This document shows positions 8,895 through 17,305 of a stretch of 64,000 nucleotides of DNA, one piece after another. Each line of letters starts with the position of its first letter. Positions within the stretch are counted from its first letter, which is position 1. The notes beneath the pieces are model-generated. The model did no database searches. It was not told the origin of the DNA and saw only the letters and a program-made list of their open reading frames with translations. This DNA comes from Streptomyces aureoverticillatus (GTDB lineage Bacteria; Actinomycetota; Actinomycetes; Streptomycetales; Streptomycetaceae): assembly GCF_014649395.1 (NCBI RefSeq), contig NZ_BMSY01000013.1, positions 62,001 through 126,000 on the forward strand, written 5' to 3'. The translations under genes were made by a program, and so were the position numbers.

Positions 8895-8937
8895 GCGTAT
8901 CGCGTACTCGTGACGACAGTCATGGACGGGTGATAAC
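8895..8937 (+). promoter_or_regulatory. Operator/promoter block 1 of the aryl-CoA catabolic island
   Basis: GCGTATCG (8895-8902), the inverted repeat TGACGACAGTCA (8911-8922; TGAC-N4-GTCA) and GATAAC (8932-8937) occur in the same order and spacing as in the block at 16093-16133. GTGACG (8910) to GATAAC with 16 bases between fits a rightward promoter, with the palindrome over the -35 region. It lies 44 bases before the enoyl-CoA hydratase start. A PaaX-type regulator is the likely binder (inference). Confidence 0.6.
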
Positions 8938-8980
8938 TTCGAAGAGGCCCCGCCGCCCCCGACCGAGGAGGCCGCACGTC

Positions 8981-9808
8981 ATGAGTCCCTTCACCGGCTC
9001 CACCGCCCGCACCCCCGAGTGGCGGCACCTGCGCCTCAGCGTCGACGACGGCGTCGCCACCGTCACGCTGGCCCGCCCCGAGAAGCTGAACGCGCTCACC
9101 TTCGGCGCCTACGCCGACCTGCGCGACCTGCTCGCCGAGCTGTCCCGGGAGCGGTCCGTGCGGGCGCTCGTGCTCGGCGGCGAGGGGCGCGGCTTCTGCT
9201 CCGGCGGTGACGTGGACGAGATCATCGGCGCGACGCTCGCCATGGACACGGCGCAGCTCCTCGACTTCAACCGCATGACCGGCCAGGTCGTGCGGGCGCT
9301 GCGCGAGTGCCCGTTCCCGGTGGTGGCCGCGGTGCACGGGGTGGCCGCGGGCGCGGGCGCGGTGCTCGCGCTGGCCGCGGACTTCCGGGTCGCGGACCCC
9401 TCGGCGCGGTTCGCGTTCCTGTTCACGAAGGTGGGGCTGTCGGGCGGTGACATGGGCGCCGCGTATCTGCTGCCGCGCGTCGTCGGGCTCGGGCACGCCA
9501 CGCGGCTGCTGATGCTGGGCGAGCCGGTGCGGGCCCCCGAGGCCGAGCGGATCGGCCTGATCAGCGAGCTCACGGACGAGGGCAAGGCCCCCGAGACCGC
9601 CGCGGCCCTGGCCCGCCGCCTGGCCCAGGGCCCCGCCCTCGCGTACGCGCAGACGAAGGCCCTGCTCACCGCCGAGCTGGACATGCCGCTGGCGGCCGCC
9701 GTCGAGATGGACGCGGCGACGCAGGCACTGCTGATGAACGGCGAGGACTACGCGGAATTCCACGCGGCGTTCACCGGCAAGCGCCCGCCGAAGTGGCGGG
9801 GGCGGTGA
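8981..9808 (+). CDS. Enoyl-CoA hydratase/isomerase (crotonase) family protein
   Basis: A 275-residue crotonase-fold enzyme, starting at an ATG ten bases after GAGGAG. The CoA/oxyanion-hole segments are visible: KLNALTFGAY, GEGRGFCSGGDVDEI (near 75) and VHGVAAGAGAVLALAADFRVA. The usual catalytic Glu region reads FTKVGLSGGDMGAAYLLPR, a variant without the canonical GGTQRL, so the reaction could be hydration, isomerisation or ring opening. It heads a rightward group with the fused monooxygenase. Similar genes sit in the Azoarcus 2-aminobenzoyl-CoA clusters, where a hydratase is thought to act on the dearomatised ring. The exact substrate is inferred from context only. Confidence 0.88.
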   Translation: MSPFTGSTARTPEWRHLRLSVDDGVATVTLARPEKLNALTFGAYADLRDLLAELSRERSVRALVLGGEGRGFCSGGDVDEIIGATLAMDTAQLLDFNRMTGQVVRALRECPFPVVAAVHGVAAGAGAVLALAADFRVADPSARFAFLFTKVGLSGGDMGAAYLLPRVVGLGHATRLLMLGEPVRAPEAERIGLISELTDEGKAPETAAALARRLAQGPALAYAQTKALLTAELDMPLAAAVEMDAATQALLMNGEDYAEFHAAFTGKRPPKWRGR

Positions 9809-9832
9809 CCATGTGGAAGCGGGAGCAGACTG

Positions 9833-9857
9833 AGCCCGCCCGGCGATTGAGGACGAG
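9833..9857 (+). repeat. Dispersed GC-rich repeat copy upstream of the monooxygenase
   Basis: AGCCCGCCCGGCGATTGAGG with GACGAG after it closely resembles the copy at 18052-18077 (AGCCCGTCCGGCGTTTGAGG). Such elements occur in Streptomyces intergenic DNA. Its presence argues that the open frame before 9961 is not translated. Confidence 0.6.
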
Positions 9858-9960
9858 CGCGCAGCGCGATCAACAGAGGCCCGTCCCACCCGCAGGGAAA
9901 CGCCCGGCCCCGGGAAGCGCGCCCCGCCCCGCCAGGGAGCCCGCGCCCGCCACCGCGCAG

Positions 9961-12279
9961 GTGGCCACTCCCTCGGCCGGTGGGGCCCACCGGATCGCCG
10001 TCATCGGCGGCGGCCCCGGCGGCCTGTACGCCGCCGCGCTGCTGAAGCGTCTGGACCCGGGCCGTGAGGTCACCGTCTGGGAGCGCAACGCCCCCGACGA
10101 CACCTTCGGCTTCGGCGTGGTCCTCTCCGACGAGACCCTCGGCGGCATCGAGCACGCCGACCCGGCGGTGTACGCGGCGCTGCAGGCGGAGTTCGTCCGC
10201 TGGGACGACATCGACATCGTGCACCGCGGCACCCGGCACACCTCCGGTGGCCACGGCTTCGCCGCGCTGAGCCGCAAGCGCCTGCTCGCGGTGCTGCACG
10301 AGCGGTGCCGCGGCCTCGGCGTCGACCTCCGCTTCCGTACCGAGGCGCCGCCCGCCGCCGAACTGGCCACGGCGTACGACCTGGTGATCGCCGCGGACGG
10401 CGTGCACAGCCTCACCCGCGAGGCGCGCGCCGACGTCTTCCGGCCCACCCTCACCACCCACCGCTGCCGCTACATCTGGCTCGCCGCCGACTTCGCCTTC
10501 GACGCCTTCCGCTTCGAGATCGCCGAGACCGAGCACGGCGTGATGCAGCTGCACGGCTACCCCTACCGGGCGGCGACGGGACCTGGGGCCGACCCCGGCG
10601 CGTCCACCGTCATCGTCGAGATGCGCGAAGAGGTGTGGCGGGCCGCCGGGTTCGCGGACGCCGAGGTCCCCGAGTCCGTCGAGCGCTGCGCCAAGCTCTT
10701 CGCGGACGCGCTCGGCGGCCGCCCCCTCCACGGCAACAACTCCTCCTGGCTCACCTTCCGCACGGTCGTCAACGAGCACTGGTCGGACGGCAACACCGTC
10801 CTGCTCGGCGACGCCGCCCACACCGCGCACTTCTCCATCGGCTCCGGCACCAAGCTCGCCGTCGAGGACGCCCTCGCGCTCGCCGCGAACCTCCAGGAAC
10901 AGCCGGACATCCCCGCCGCCCTCGCCGCGTACGAGACCGAGCGGCGCCCCGTCGTGGAGTCCACGCAGCGTGCCGCCCGCGCCAGCCTGCAGTGGTTCGA
11001 GGAACTGCCGATGTACCTCGACCAGCCGCCCCGGCAGTTCGCGTTCAACCTGCTCACCCGCAGCCGCCGCGTCACGCACGACAACCTGCGGCTGCGCGAC
11101 GCCCACTTCACGGAGGCCGTCGAGCGCGACTTCGGCTGCCCGCCCGGCACGCCACCGATGTTCACGCCGTTCCGGCTGCGCGACCTGGAGCTCCGCAACC
11201 GCGTCGTCGTGTCCCCGATGGACATGTACTCCGCCGTGGACGGCGTGCCCGGCGACTTCCACCTGGTCCACCTGGGCGCGCGGGCGCTCGGCGGGGCCGG
11301 CCTGGTGATGACCGAGATGGTGTGCGTGAGCGAGCGCGGCCGCATCACGCCGGGCTGCGCCGGGCTCTACACCGACGAGCAGGCCGACGCCTGGACCCGC
11401 GTCGTCGACTTCGCGCACACCCAGGCGCCCGGCACGGCGGTCGGCGCCCAGATCGGGCACTCCGGCCGCAAGGGCTCCACCAAACTCATGTGGGACGGCA
11501 TCGACGAGCCCCTGGACTCCGGCAATTGGCCGCTCGTGGCCCCGTCCCCGCTGCCGTACACTCCCGGCAGCCAGGTCCCGCACGCCCTGGATGCCGCCGG
11601 ACTCGCCGCCGTCCGCGAGGAGTTCGTCGCCGCCGCCCGACGGGCCGCCCGCTGCGGCTTCGACCTCCTCGAACTCCACTGCGCACATGGCTACTTGCTC
11701 TCCAGCTTCCTCTCGCCGCTCACCAACCACCGCACCGACGCGTACGGCGGCTCGCCCGCGGCCCGGCTCCGCTTCCCCCTCGAAGTCTTCGACGCCGTAC
11801 GGGACGTGTGGCCCGCCTCCCGCCCGATGACCGTCCGCATCTCCGCCACCGACTGGGCCGACGGGGGGAACACCGCCGAGGACGCCGTCGCCGTGGCCCG
11901 AGCCTTCGCCGCGCACGGGGCCGACGCGATCGACGTCTCCACCGGCCAGGTGGTCGCCGACGAACAGCCCGCCTACGGCCGCTCCTACCAGACCCCCTTC
12001 GCCGACCGCATCCGCAACGAGACCGGCGTCCCCGTCATCGCCGTCGGCGCCATCTCCTCCTGGGACGACGTCAACTCCCTCCTCCTGGCAGGCCGCACCG
12101 ACCTCTGCGCCCTGGCCCGCCCGCACCTGTACGACCCCCACTGGACGCTGCACGCGGCGGCCGAGCAGGGGTACGCGGGGCCGGGCGTCGTGTGGCCCCT
12201 CCAGTACCGGGCGGGGAGTCGGCGTCCGCAGACGGGGCGGACGGACGCGGTGAAGCCGCGGTTGTCGCTGGGGGGTTGA
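9961..12279 (+). CDS. Bifunctional aryl-CoA monooxygenase/reductase (2-aminobenzoyl-CoA or salicylyl-CoA type)
   Basis: Two flavoenzymes are fused in about 772 residues. Residues about 15-395 are a class A FAD monooxygenase: GGGPGG dinucleotide motif, a second FAD contact in VIAADGVHS, and GDAAHTAHFSIGSGTKLAVEDA. Residues about 400-765 are an Old Yellow Enzyme-type FMN reductase: RVVVSPMDMYS, IGHSGRKG, LHCAHGYLLSSFLSPL, AYGGSPAAR and VIAVGAI. This exact fusion is known from 2-aminobenzoyl-CoA monooxygenase/reductase of Azoarcus and from salicylyl-CoA 5-hydroxylase; both hydroxylate an aryl-CoA thioester at C5, and the first also reduces the ring. Start uncertain: the GTG at 9961 lies after a dispersed repeat (9833-9857); the upstream frame to 9793 looks non-coding. 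The flanking CoA ligase and RidA protein favour an amino-aryl substrate. Confidence 0.87.
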   Translation: MATPSAGGAHRIAVIGGGPGGLYAAALLKRLDPGREVTVWERNAPDDTFGFGVVLSDETLGGIEHADPAVYAALQAEFVRWDDIDIVHRGTRHTSGGHGFAALSRKRLLAVLHERCRGLGVDLRFRTEAPPAAELATAYDLVIAADGVHSLTREARADVFRPTLTTHRCRYIWLAADFAFDAFRFEIAETEHGVMQLHGYPYRAATGPGADPGASTVIVEMREEVWRAAGFADAEVPESVERCAKLFADALGGRPLHGNNSSWLTFRTVVNEHWSDGNTVLLGDAAHTAHFSIGSGTKLAVEDALALAANLQEQPDIPAALAAYETERRPVVESTQRAARASLQWFEELPMYLDQPPRQFAFNLLTRSRRVTHDNLRLRDAHFTEAVERDFGCPPGTPPMFTPFRLRDLELRNRVVVSPMDMYSAVDGVPGDFHLVHLGARALGGAGLVMTEMVCVSERGRITPGCAGLYTDEQADAWTRVVDFAHTQAPGTAVGAQIGHSGRKGSTKLMWDGIDEPLDSGNWPLVAPSPLPYTPGSQVPHALDAAGLAAVREEFVAAARRAARCGFDLLELHCAHGYLLSSFLSPLTNHRTDAYGGSPAARLRFPLEVFDAVRDVWPASRPMTVRISATDWADGGNTAEDAVAVARAFAAHGADAIDVSTGQVVADEQPAYGRSYQTPFADRIRNETGVPVIAVGAISSWDDVNSLLLAGRTDLCALARPHLYDPHWTLHAAAEQGYAGPGVVWPLQYRAGSRRPQTGRTDAVKPRLSLGG

Positions 12280-12363
12280 GGTCGGAGGGCGGGGGCCCTG
12301 CGATGATCGACGATGAAGCTTGGACGGACCGCGCCCGCATCGTCCCCAGGGAGACGCCACCCG

Positions 12364-13521
12364 ATGAACACGCCCCCATCGCCATCCGGAGCGGAGCCCA
12401 CGCACACGGACGGGTCGCCCGTCCGCCTGGGCGCTCTCGTCCCGCTCACACGGCCCGGCTGGGTCGAGGCGGGCCGACACCTGCTCGCGGGACTCGACCT
12501 GGCCGTTCGCGAGGTCAACGACGCCGGCGGGATCGACGGCCGACCACTGGAGTTGGTGGTCCGGGACACCGCGGCCGACCCGGAGCGGGCCGCGGCGGCC
12601 GTGGCCGAACTCGCCGACCTGGGCGTGGCCGCCGTGGCGGGCGAGTACCACAGCGTCGTCGCCCGCGCCGCCGCCACCCGGGCCGACGCCCTCGGCGTGC
12701 CGTTCCTCTGCTCATCCGCGGTCCTCGACGCGCTCACCGAGGAGCCGACGAATGGAGTCTCCCCGGCTCGCGCGGAGCAGAGAGCTGGGGGATGGGTCGC
12801 GCGCCTGGCCCCGCCCCAGTCCCGCGGCTGGCGGATCTACGCCGACTTCCTCCTCGGCGCGGGCGCGCGGCGGGTCGCCGTGGCGACCCAGCCGAGCGTC
12901 TACTGGAGGTCCGGGACCCGCGTCCTGCGGGACCACCTCGCTCCCCGCGGCGGCACCGTCGTCGAACTCGACGCGAACACGCTCACCCCCGAGGCCCTGT
13001 GCGACGCGCTCGTCGAGCACGGTGCGACGGCACTCCTCCTGCTCGTCGGCCACCCGGAGCCGGCGGTGCCGATCGTCAGGGCCGTCCGGGGCGACCGGCG
13101 GCTCGCGGAGCTCCTGATCGGCGCTCCGGCCGGACAACCGGAGTTCGCCGGATGGGCCGCGGCGCTGGGCGAGGACGGCGCCGGAATCCCGTTCCTGCGC
13201 TATCTGCCCGAGCGCCTCGGTCCGCTCGGCGAACGCGTCGGGAAGGAGCTCCGCGAGCGGCTGGGCGAAGCGCCCTCCTTCGTCGGCTTCGAGGGCTGGG
13301 ACACCGTCGCCGTCCTCGCCGAGGTGCTGCGTTCCCACGGCACGGACCGGGCGGCCGTCGCAGAATCATGGCCGCGCGTGGCGGTCGAGGGCACCCGCGG
13401 GCCGATCCGGTTCTCCCGCACGCCGGGCATCAGTGTGTGGCAATGGGCCTGGGCACCCGTTCAAGTCGTCGATCGGGACCCGGCGGAACCCGATCGCTTC
13501 CGGATCCTCCACACCGGCTGA
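12364..13521 (+). CDS. Type 1 periplasmic-binding-fold (Leu/Ile/Val-like) protein without signal peptide
   Basis: The 385-residue protein has the two-lobed fold of branched-chain amino acid/amide binding proteins: RLGALVPLTRPGW, ALDLAVREVNDAGGIDGRPLELVVRDT (near 45), GVAAVAGEYHSVVARAAA, and a late FVGFEGWDTVAVLAEVL helix. AGGGAG at 12348-12353 lies ten bases before the ATG at 12364. No signal peptide, lipobox or permease/ATPase neighbours are present, so it is probably cytosolic, as in the amide sensor AmiC rather than a transporter receptor. It sits inside the aryl-CoA catabolic island and may sense a pathway compound (inference). Residues about 131-144 (NGVSPARAEQRAGG) come from a palindromic insert, see 12756. 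Confidence 0.7.
   Translation: MNTPPSPSGAEPTHTDGSPVRLGALVPLTRPGWVEAGRHLLAGLDLAVREVNDAGGIDGRPLELVVRDTAADPERAAAAVAELADLGVAAVAGEYHSVVARAAATRADALGVPFLCSSAVLDALTEEPTNGVSPARAEQRAGGWVARLAPPQSRGWRIYADFLLGAGARRVAVATQPSVYWRSGTRVLRDHLAPRGGTVVELDANTLTPEALCDALVEHGATALLLLVGHPEPAVPIVRAVRGDRRLAELLIGAPAGQPEFAGWAAALGEDGAGIPFLRYLPERLGPLGERVGKELRERLGEAPSFVGFEGWDTVAVLAEVLRSHGTDRAAVAESWPRVAVEGTRGPIRFSRTPGISVWQWAWAPVQVVDRDPAEPDRFRILHTG
12756..12792 (+). repeat. Small palindromic element inserted in frame in a coding region
   Basis: CCCCGGCTC (12761-12769) pairs with GAGCTGGGG (12782-12790) at 8 of 9 positions. The element resembles the CCCCCAAGCTC...GGGGG hairpin at 60287 and similar dispersed Streptomyces repeats. 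It keeps the frame and appears as an extra loop in the binding-fold protein. Confidence 0.5.
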
Positions 13522-13537
13522 CAGCCGTGCGGCTCGC

Positions 13538-14368
13538 TCAGGCCGACACGAAGCCGCGCCCCGCCTCCCTGAGGCGTTCGTCCAGCGCCCGGAACACCTC
13601 TGCCGCCCGCCCCCCGGGCCACCCCTCGGGCAGCAGCGCCGACGGCAGGCCGGGGTCGGCGTAGGGAAGGCGGCGCCAGGAGTCGAGCGCCAGGAGGTAG
13701 TCGCGGTACGCCTCCGGGGCGGGCGTGTCCGGGCGGGACTGCCAGGACCGCAGGACCGGTTCGTGCCGGTCGAGGAACGCCTCGTGCTGCTTGGCCAGGG
13801 AGGAGAGGTCCCACCAGCGGGACACCGCCTCGGCCGTCGGCGTGAACCCGAGGTGCTCGCCCCGGAACAGGTCGACGTACGCGGTGAGATGCAGGCGGGC
13901 CAGGGTGTGCCGGGTCTCCTCGTAGAGGTGCGCGGGGGCGATCCACACGCCGGGCGCCGCCGTGCCGAAACCGAGGCCCGCCAGGCGCGAGCGCAGCACG
14001 TGGCGTTTGCTGCGCTCGGCCTCCGGCACGGAGAAGACGGCGAGCACCCAGCCGGCCTCGCCCGCGCCCTCGCCCGCGGCCTCGCGGCGGTCGGCCCACG
14101 GCCAGTAGATGCGCCGGTCGCCGTCCTCCAGGAGCTGGCGGGCGTCGGGGGAGAGGGCGTACCCGGCGGCCCCGGTGGCCGTACGCGCGGGCAGCAGCAG
14201 GCCGCGCCGCTTCAGCCGCGACACCGACGACCGCACGGAGGGCGCGTCGACGCCCACCGGCGCGAGGAGCCGGACCAGTTCGGCGACCGCGACAGGACCG
14301 GGCGCCGCCCGTCCGTACGCGCCGTAGAACGTGACGATCAGGGACCTGGGGGTGTGCTGCTCGGACAC
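13538..14368 (-). CDS. PaaX family transcriptional regulator
   Basis: PaaX proteins are GntR-like winged-helix repressors that respond to aryl-CoA esters such as phenylacetyl-CoA. This 276-residue protein shows the family layout: N-terminal HTH (LIVTFYGAYGR, SSVSRLKRRGLL), central domain with WVLAVFSVPEAERSKRHVLRSRLAGLGFG and GVWIAP, and the C-terminal DYLLALDSWRRLPYADPGLPSALLPEGWPG hallmark. The GTG start at 14368 lies nine bases after the CoA-ligase stop, so both are read from one message. A GTGATCAC palindrome (14369-14376) fills the gap. It probably represses the surrounding aryl-CoA genes by the palindrome TGACGACAGTCA (inference) and is relieved by a CoA thioester made by the ligase. 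Confidence 0.9.
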   Translation of the reverse strand: MSEQHTPRSLIVTFYGAYGRAAPGPVAVAELVRLLAPVGVDAPSVRSSVSRLKRRGLLLPARTATGAAGYALSPDARQLLEDGDRRIYWPWADRREAAGEGAGEAGWVLAVFSVPEAERSKRHVLRSRLAGLGFGTAAPGVWIAPAHLYEETRHTLARLHLTAYVDLFRGEHLGFTPTAEAVSRWWDLSSLAKQHEAFLDRHEPVLRSWQSRPDTPAPEAYRDYLLALDSWRRLPYADPGLPSALLPEGWPGGRAAEVFRALDERLREAGRGFVSA

Positions 14369-14377
14369 GTGATCACT

Positions 14378-16042
14378 CTAGGCCCCGGCTGCGGGGCCCG
14401 GCTCCCGGAGCCGGAACCGTTGGAGCTTTCCGGTCGCCGTCCTGGGCAGCGCGTCCAGGAACACCACCTCCCGCGGGCACTTGTAGGGCACCAGCTCCGC
14501 CTTGACGAATTCGCGCAGTCGCTCGGCGTCCGCCACCGCGCCCGCGCGCAGCACCACGTACGCCACGACGACCTGCCCGCGCCGCTCGTCCGGACGGCCC
14601 ACGACCGCCGTCTCCACCACGTCCGGGTGGCGCAGCAGGGCCTCCTCGACCTCCGGGCCCGCGATGTTGAACCCGGCGGAAATGATCATGTCGTCCGCGC
14701 GGGCGACGTACCGGAAGTACCCGTCGGCGTCACGGATGTACGTGTCGCCCGTGACGTTCCAGCCGTGCCGGACGTACTCCCGCTGCCGGGGATCGGCCAG
14801 ATAGCGGCACCCGACCGGGCCGCGCACCGCGAGCAGCCCCGGCTCGCCGTCCGGCACGGGCGCGCCCGAGTCGTCGACCACGCGCGCGTGCCACCCGGGC
14901 ACGGGCACGCCCGTGGTGCCGGGGCGGATCGCGTCGTCGGCGGCGGAGATGAAGATGTGCAGGAGTTCCGTCGCGCCGATGCCGTTGATGATGCGCAGGC
15001 CGGTGCGCTCGTGCCAGGCCCGCCAGGTCGCCGCGGGCAGGTTCTCGCCCGCGGAGACACAGCGGCGCAGCGAGGAGATGTCGTGCGCGGGGGAGGGCGC
15101 GGGCGAGGGGGACGACTCGGACGTCACCGGCGGGTCGGCCAGCGCGTCCAGCATCGCGCGATACGCCGTCGGCGCCGTGAACAGCACGCTCACGCCGTGC
15201 TCGGCGATCGCGGGGAGCAACTGCTTGGGGCCCGCCTGTTCGAGGAGCAGGGACGACGCGCCGACGCGCAGCGGGAAGATCACCAGGCCGCCCAGGCCGA
15301 ACGTGAAGCCCAGCGGGGGACTGCCCGCGAACACGTCGTCCGGGCGGGCCTTGAGGACGTGGCGGGCGAACGTGTCGGCGATGGCGAGCACGTCCCGGTG
15401 GAAGTGCATGCAGCCCTTCGGGCGTCCCGTCGTGCCCGAGGTGAAGGCGATCAGCGCGACGTCGTCGGCGGCCGTGTCCACGGCTTCGTACCCCTCGTGG
15501 GGGCGGGCCGTCGCGCGGGACAGCAGGTCGTCGGGGCCCTCGCCGCCGTACGTCGTCACGCGCAGGCCCGGCACCCCGGCCTTCGTCAGGTCGTCGACCG
15601 CGCGGACGTCGCACAGCGCGTGCGACACCTGCGCGATCTCGCAGATCGTGGCCAGCTCCTGGGTGCGCTGCTGGGCCAGCACGGTCACCGCGACCGCGCC
15701 CGCCTTCATCACCGCGAGCCAGCAGGCCGCGAGCCACGGCGAGGTGGCGCCGCGCAGCAGCACCCGGTTGCCGGGCACCACGCCGAGCTCGTCGGTCAGG
15801 ACGTGCGCGATCCGGTCGACATGGTCCTGGAGCCGGCCGTACGCCCAGACTGTGCCGTCGCCCCCGCGGAACGCCGGCCGGTCCGCGCCGTACCGCTCCG
15901 CCGACTTGTCGAGCAGTTCGGTGCCGCAGTTGAGGCGGGCCGGATAGTGCAGCTCGGGCCGGTCCCGCACCAGCGCGGGCCACTGCTCGCGGGGCGGGAG
16001 GTGGTCGCGCGCGAAGGTGTCGACGTGACCTGTGAGCTCCAT
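14378..16042 (-). CDS. Aryl (benzoate/2-aminobenzoate)-CoA ligase, AMP-forming
   Basis: An ANL-superfamily acid-CoA ligase of 554 residues that adenylates a carboxylate and transfers it to CoA. The P-loop-like A3 motif is FTSGTTGRPKG, A5 is INGIGATELLHIF, A7 is VTGDTYIRDADGYFRYVARADDMI, and the A10 lysine motif PRTATGKLQRF closes the protein. The pattern GIGATELLHIF and the NCGTELLD start fit the benzoate/2-aminobenzoate-CoA ligase branch. A small Ser/Pro-rich insert (SESSPSPAPSPAH) lies near residue 310. The ATG at 16042 follows AGGGGGCGAGG. It leads the leftward operon with the PaaX-type gene and should start the pathway by activating anthranilate, salicylate or a similar acid. Confidence 0.88.
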   Translation of the reverse strand: MELTGHVDTFARDHLPPREQWPALVRDRPELHYPARLNCGTELLDKSAERYGADRPAFRGGDGTVWAYGRLQDHVDRIAHVLTDELGVVPGNRVLLRGATSPWLAACWLAVMKAGAVAVTVLAQQRTQELATICEIAQVSHALCDVRAVDDLTKAGVPGLRVTTYGGEGPDDLLSRATARPHEGYEAVDTAADDVALIAFTSGTTGRPKGCMHFHRDVLAIADTFARHVLKARPDDVFAGSPPLGFTFGLGGLVIFPLRVGASSLLLEQAGPKQLLPAIAEHGVSVLFTAPTAYRAMLDALADPPVTSESSPSPAPSPAHDISSLRRCVSAGENLPAATWRAWHERTGLRIINGIGATELLHIFISAADDAIRPGTTGVPVPGWHARVVDDSGAPVPDGEPGLLAVRGPVGCRYLADPRQREYVRHGWNVTGDTYIRDADGYFRYVARADDMIISAGFNIAGPEVEEALLRHPDVVETAVVGRPDERRGQVVVAYVVLRAGAVADAERLREFVKAELVPYKCPREVVFLDALPRTATGKLQRFRLREPGPAAGA

Positions 16043-16091
16043 GGTGCCTCGCCCCCTTGCCGGTCGGGCGTAGTGATGAGCCAGCCAGACG

Positions 16092-16133
16092 AGCGTATCG
16101 TGATGGTGACGACAGTCAACGGTGCGCGATAAA
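16092..16133. promoter_or_regulatory. Divergent promoters with shared palindromic operator (block 2)
   Basis: GCGTATCG (16093-16100), TGACGACAGTCA (16107-16118) and GATAAA (16128-16133) repeat the block at 8895. Rightward promoter for the acyl-CoA dehydrogenase: GTGACG-N16-GATAAA. Leftward promoter for the ligase-paaX operon: TTGACT (16120-16115 on minus) with 17 bases to TACGCT (16097-16092). The TGAC-N4-GTCA palindrome covers both -35 boxes, so one bound repressor could silence both directions. Confidence 0.65.
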
Positions 16134-16168
16134 GCGGGTGAGGCCGCGCGCGAGGGGAGAAGCTCGGG

Positions 16169-17305
16169 ATGACCGCATTCTCGCTCAATCCAGAACAAAC
16201 CGCCCGCTGTGCTCAACTGCGGGAGCTGGCCGCCGAGCGGCTGCGGCCACTCGTCGAGGCCCACGCGAAGGGCGAGGAGGGCGGCGTCAATCGCCCCCTG
16301 ACGGAGGCTCTCGGTGAACTCGGCCTGCTTGAGGGCCTGTTCACCTCCGGCGCGCTCGACCTGTGCCTGATGCGCGAGTCGCTCGCCCGCGTCTGCACGG
16401 AGGCCGAGACCGCGCTCGCCCTTCAGGGGCTCGGCGCGCACCCCGTGCACGCGTACGGCTCGCTGGAGCAGCGCGAGCACTGGCTCCCGCCCACCCGGGC
16501 GGGCCGCGCGATCGCGGCGTTCGCCCTGTCCGAGCCGGGCGCCGGCTCGGACGCGGCCGCCCTCGCCCTGCGCGCCGAGCCCGACGGGTCCGCCGGCTGG
16601 CGCCTGACGGGCGAGAAGTCCTGGATCTCGAACGCGCCCGAGGCCGACTTCTACACCGTGTTCGCCCGTACGTCGCCGGACGCGGGCGCCCGCGGCGTGA
16701 CCGCCTTCCTGGTCCCCGCCGACCGCGCGGGCCTGACCGGCGCCCCGCTCGACATGCTGTCCCCGCACCCGATCGGCACGCTCGCCTTCGACGGCGTGCG
16801 CGTCTTCGCCGCCGATGTGCTCGGCGACGTGGACCACGGCTTCCGGGTCGCCATGACGACCCTGAACCGGTTCCGCCCGAGCGTCGGCGCCTTCGCCGTC
16901 GGCATGGCCCAGGCGGCCCTGGACGCCGCCCTCGCGCACACCGCGGACCGGGACGCGTTCGGCGGCAAGTTGAAGGACTTGCAGGCGGTGTCCCACCAGG
17001 TGGCCGAGATGGCGACGCGCACGGAGGCGGCGCGTCTTCTCGTGTACGCGGCGGCCGCGGCGTACGACCGGGGCGAGCCGGACATCGCGGGGCGGGCGGC
17101 GATGGCGAAGCTGTTCGCCACGGAGACCGCGCAGTTCGTCGTCGACACCGCCGTCCAACTGCACGGCGCCCGCGCGCTCCAGCGGGGCCATCTGCTGGAG
17201 CACCTGTACCGCGAGGTGCGGGCGCCGCGCATCTACGAAGGCGCGAGTGAGGTCCAACGGGCCGTCATCGCCAAGGAGTTGTACAGCAAGGAGCCGATCG
17301 CATGA
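16169..17305 (+). CDS. Acyl-CoA dehydrogenase family protein
   Basis: A 378-residue flavoprotein of the acyl-CoA dehydrogenase family. FAD/substrate segments are AFALSEPGAGSDAAAL (near 120) and WISNAPEADFYTVFAR (near 152), with the C-terminal HGARALQRGHLLEHLYREVRAPRIYEGASEVQ motif. E357 in YEGAS occupies the catalytic-base position of the main family branch. A GGGAG-type ribosome site precedes the ATG at 16169. Its stop overlaps the ridA start (ATGA). In the island it would oxidise a non-aromatic CoA ester produced by the monooxygenase/reductase, as proposed for the dehydrogenases of the Azoarcus anthranilate clusters. The substrate is inferred. Confidence 0.9.
   Translation: MTAFSLNPEQTARCAQLRELAAERLRPLVEAHAKGEEGGVNRPLTEALGELGLLEGLFTSGALDLCLMRESLARVCTEAETALALQGLGAHPVHAYGSLEQREHWLPPTRAGRAIAAFALSEPGAGSDAAALALRAEPDGSAGWRLTGEKSWISNAPEADFYTVFARTSPDAGARGVTAFLVPADRAGLTGAPLDMLSPHPIGTLAFDGVRVFAADVLGDVDHGFRVAMTTLNRFRPSVGAFAVGMAQAALDAALAHTADRDAFGGKLKDLQAVSHQVAEMATRTEAARLLVYAAAAAYDRGEPDIAGRAAMAKLFATETAQFVVDTAVQLHGARALQRGHLLEHLYREVRAPRIYEGASEVQRAVIAKELYSKEPIA

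Noticed and set aside
8834..8980. A small gene in the gap between the ATP-binding protein and the enoyl-CoA hydratase
   Set aside because: Short frames here overlap the shared operator/promoter block and have no supporting features.
9793..9960. Upstream in-frame starts (GTG 9793, ATG 9811) for the monooxygenase
   Set aside because: They run through a dispersed intergenic repeat (9833-9857) and add a Pro/Arg-rich stretch unlike the family; the GTG at 9961 is preferred though not proven.
9748..12651. A 967-codon minus-strand frame opposite the monooxygenase gene
   Set aside because: No recognisable domain; the plus strand codes for a known two-domain flavoenzyme.
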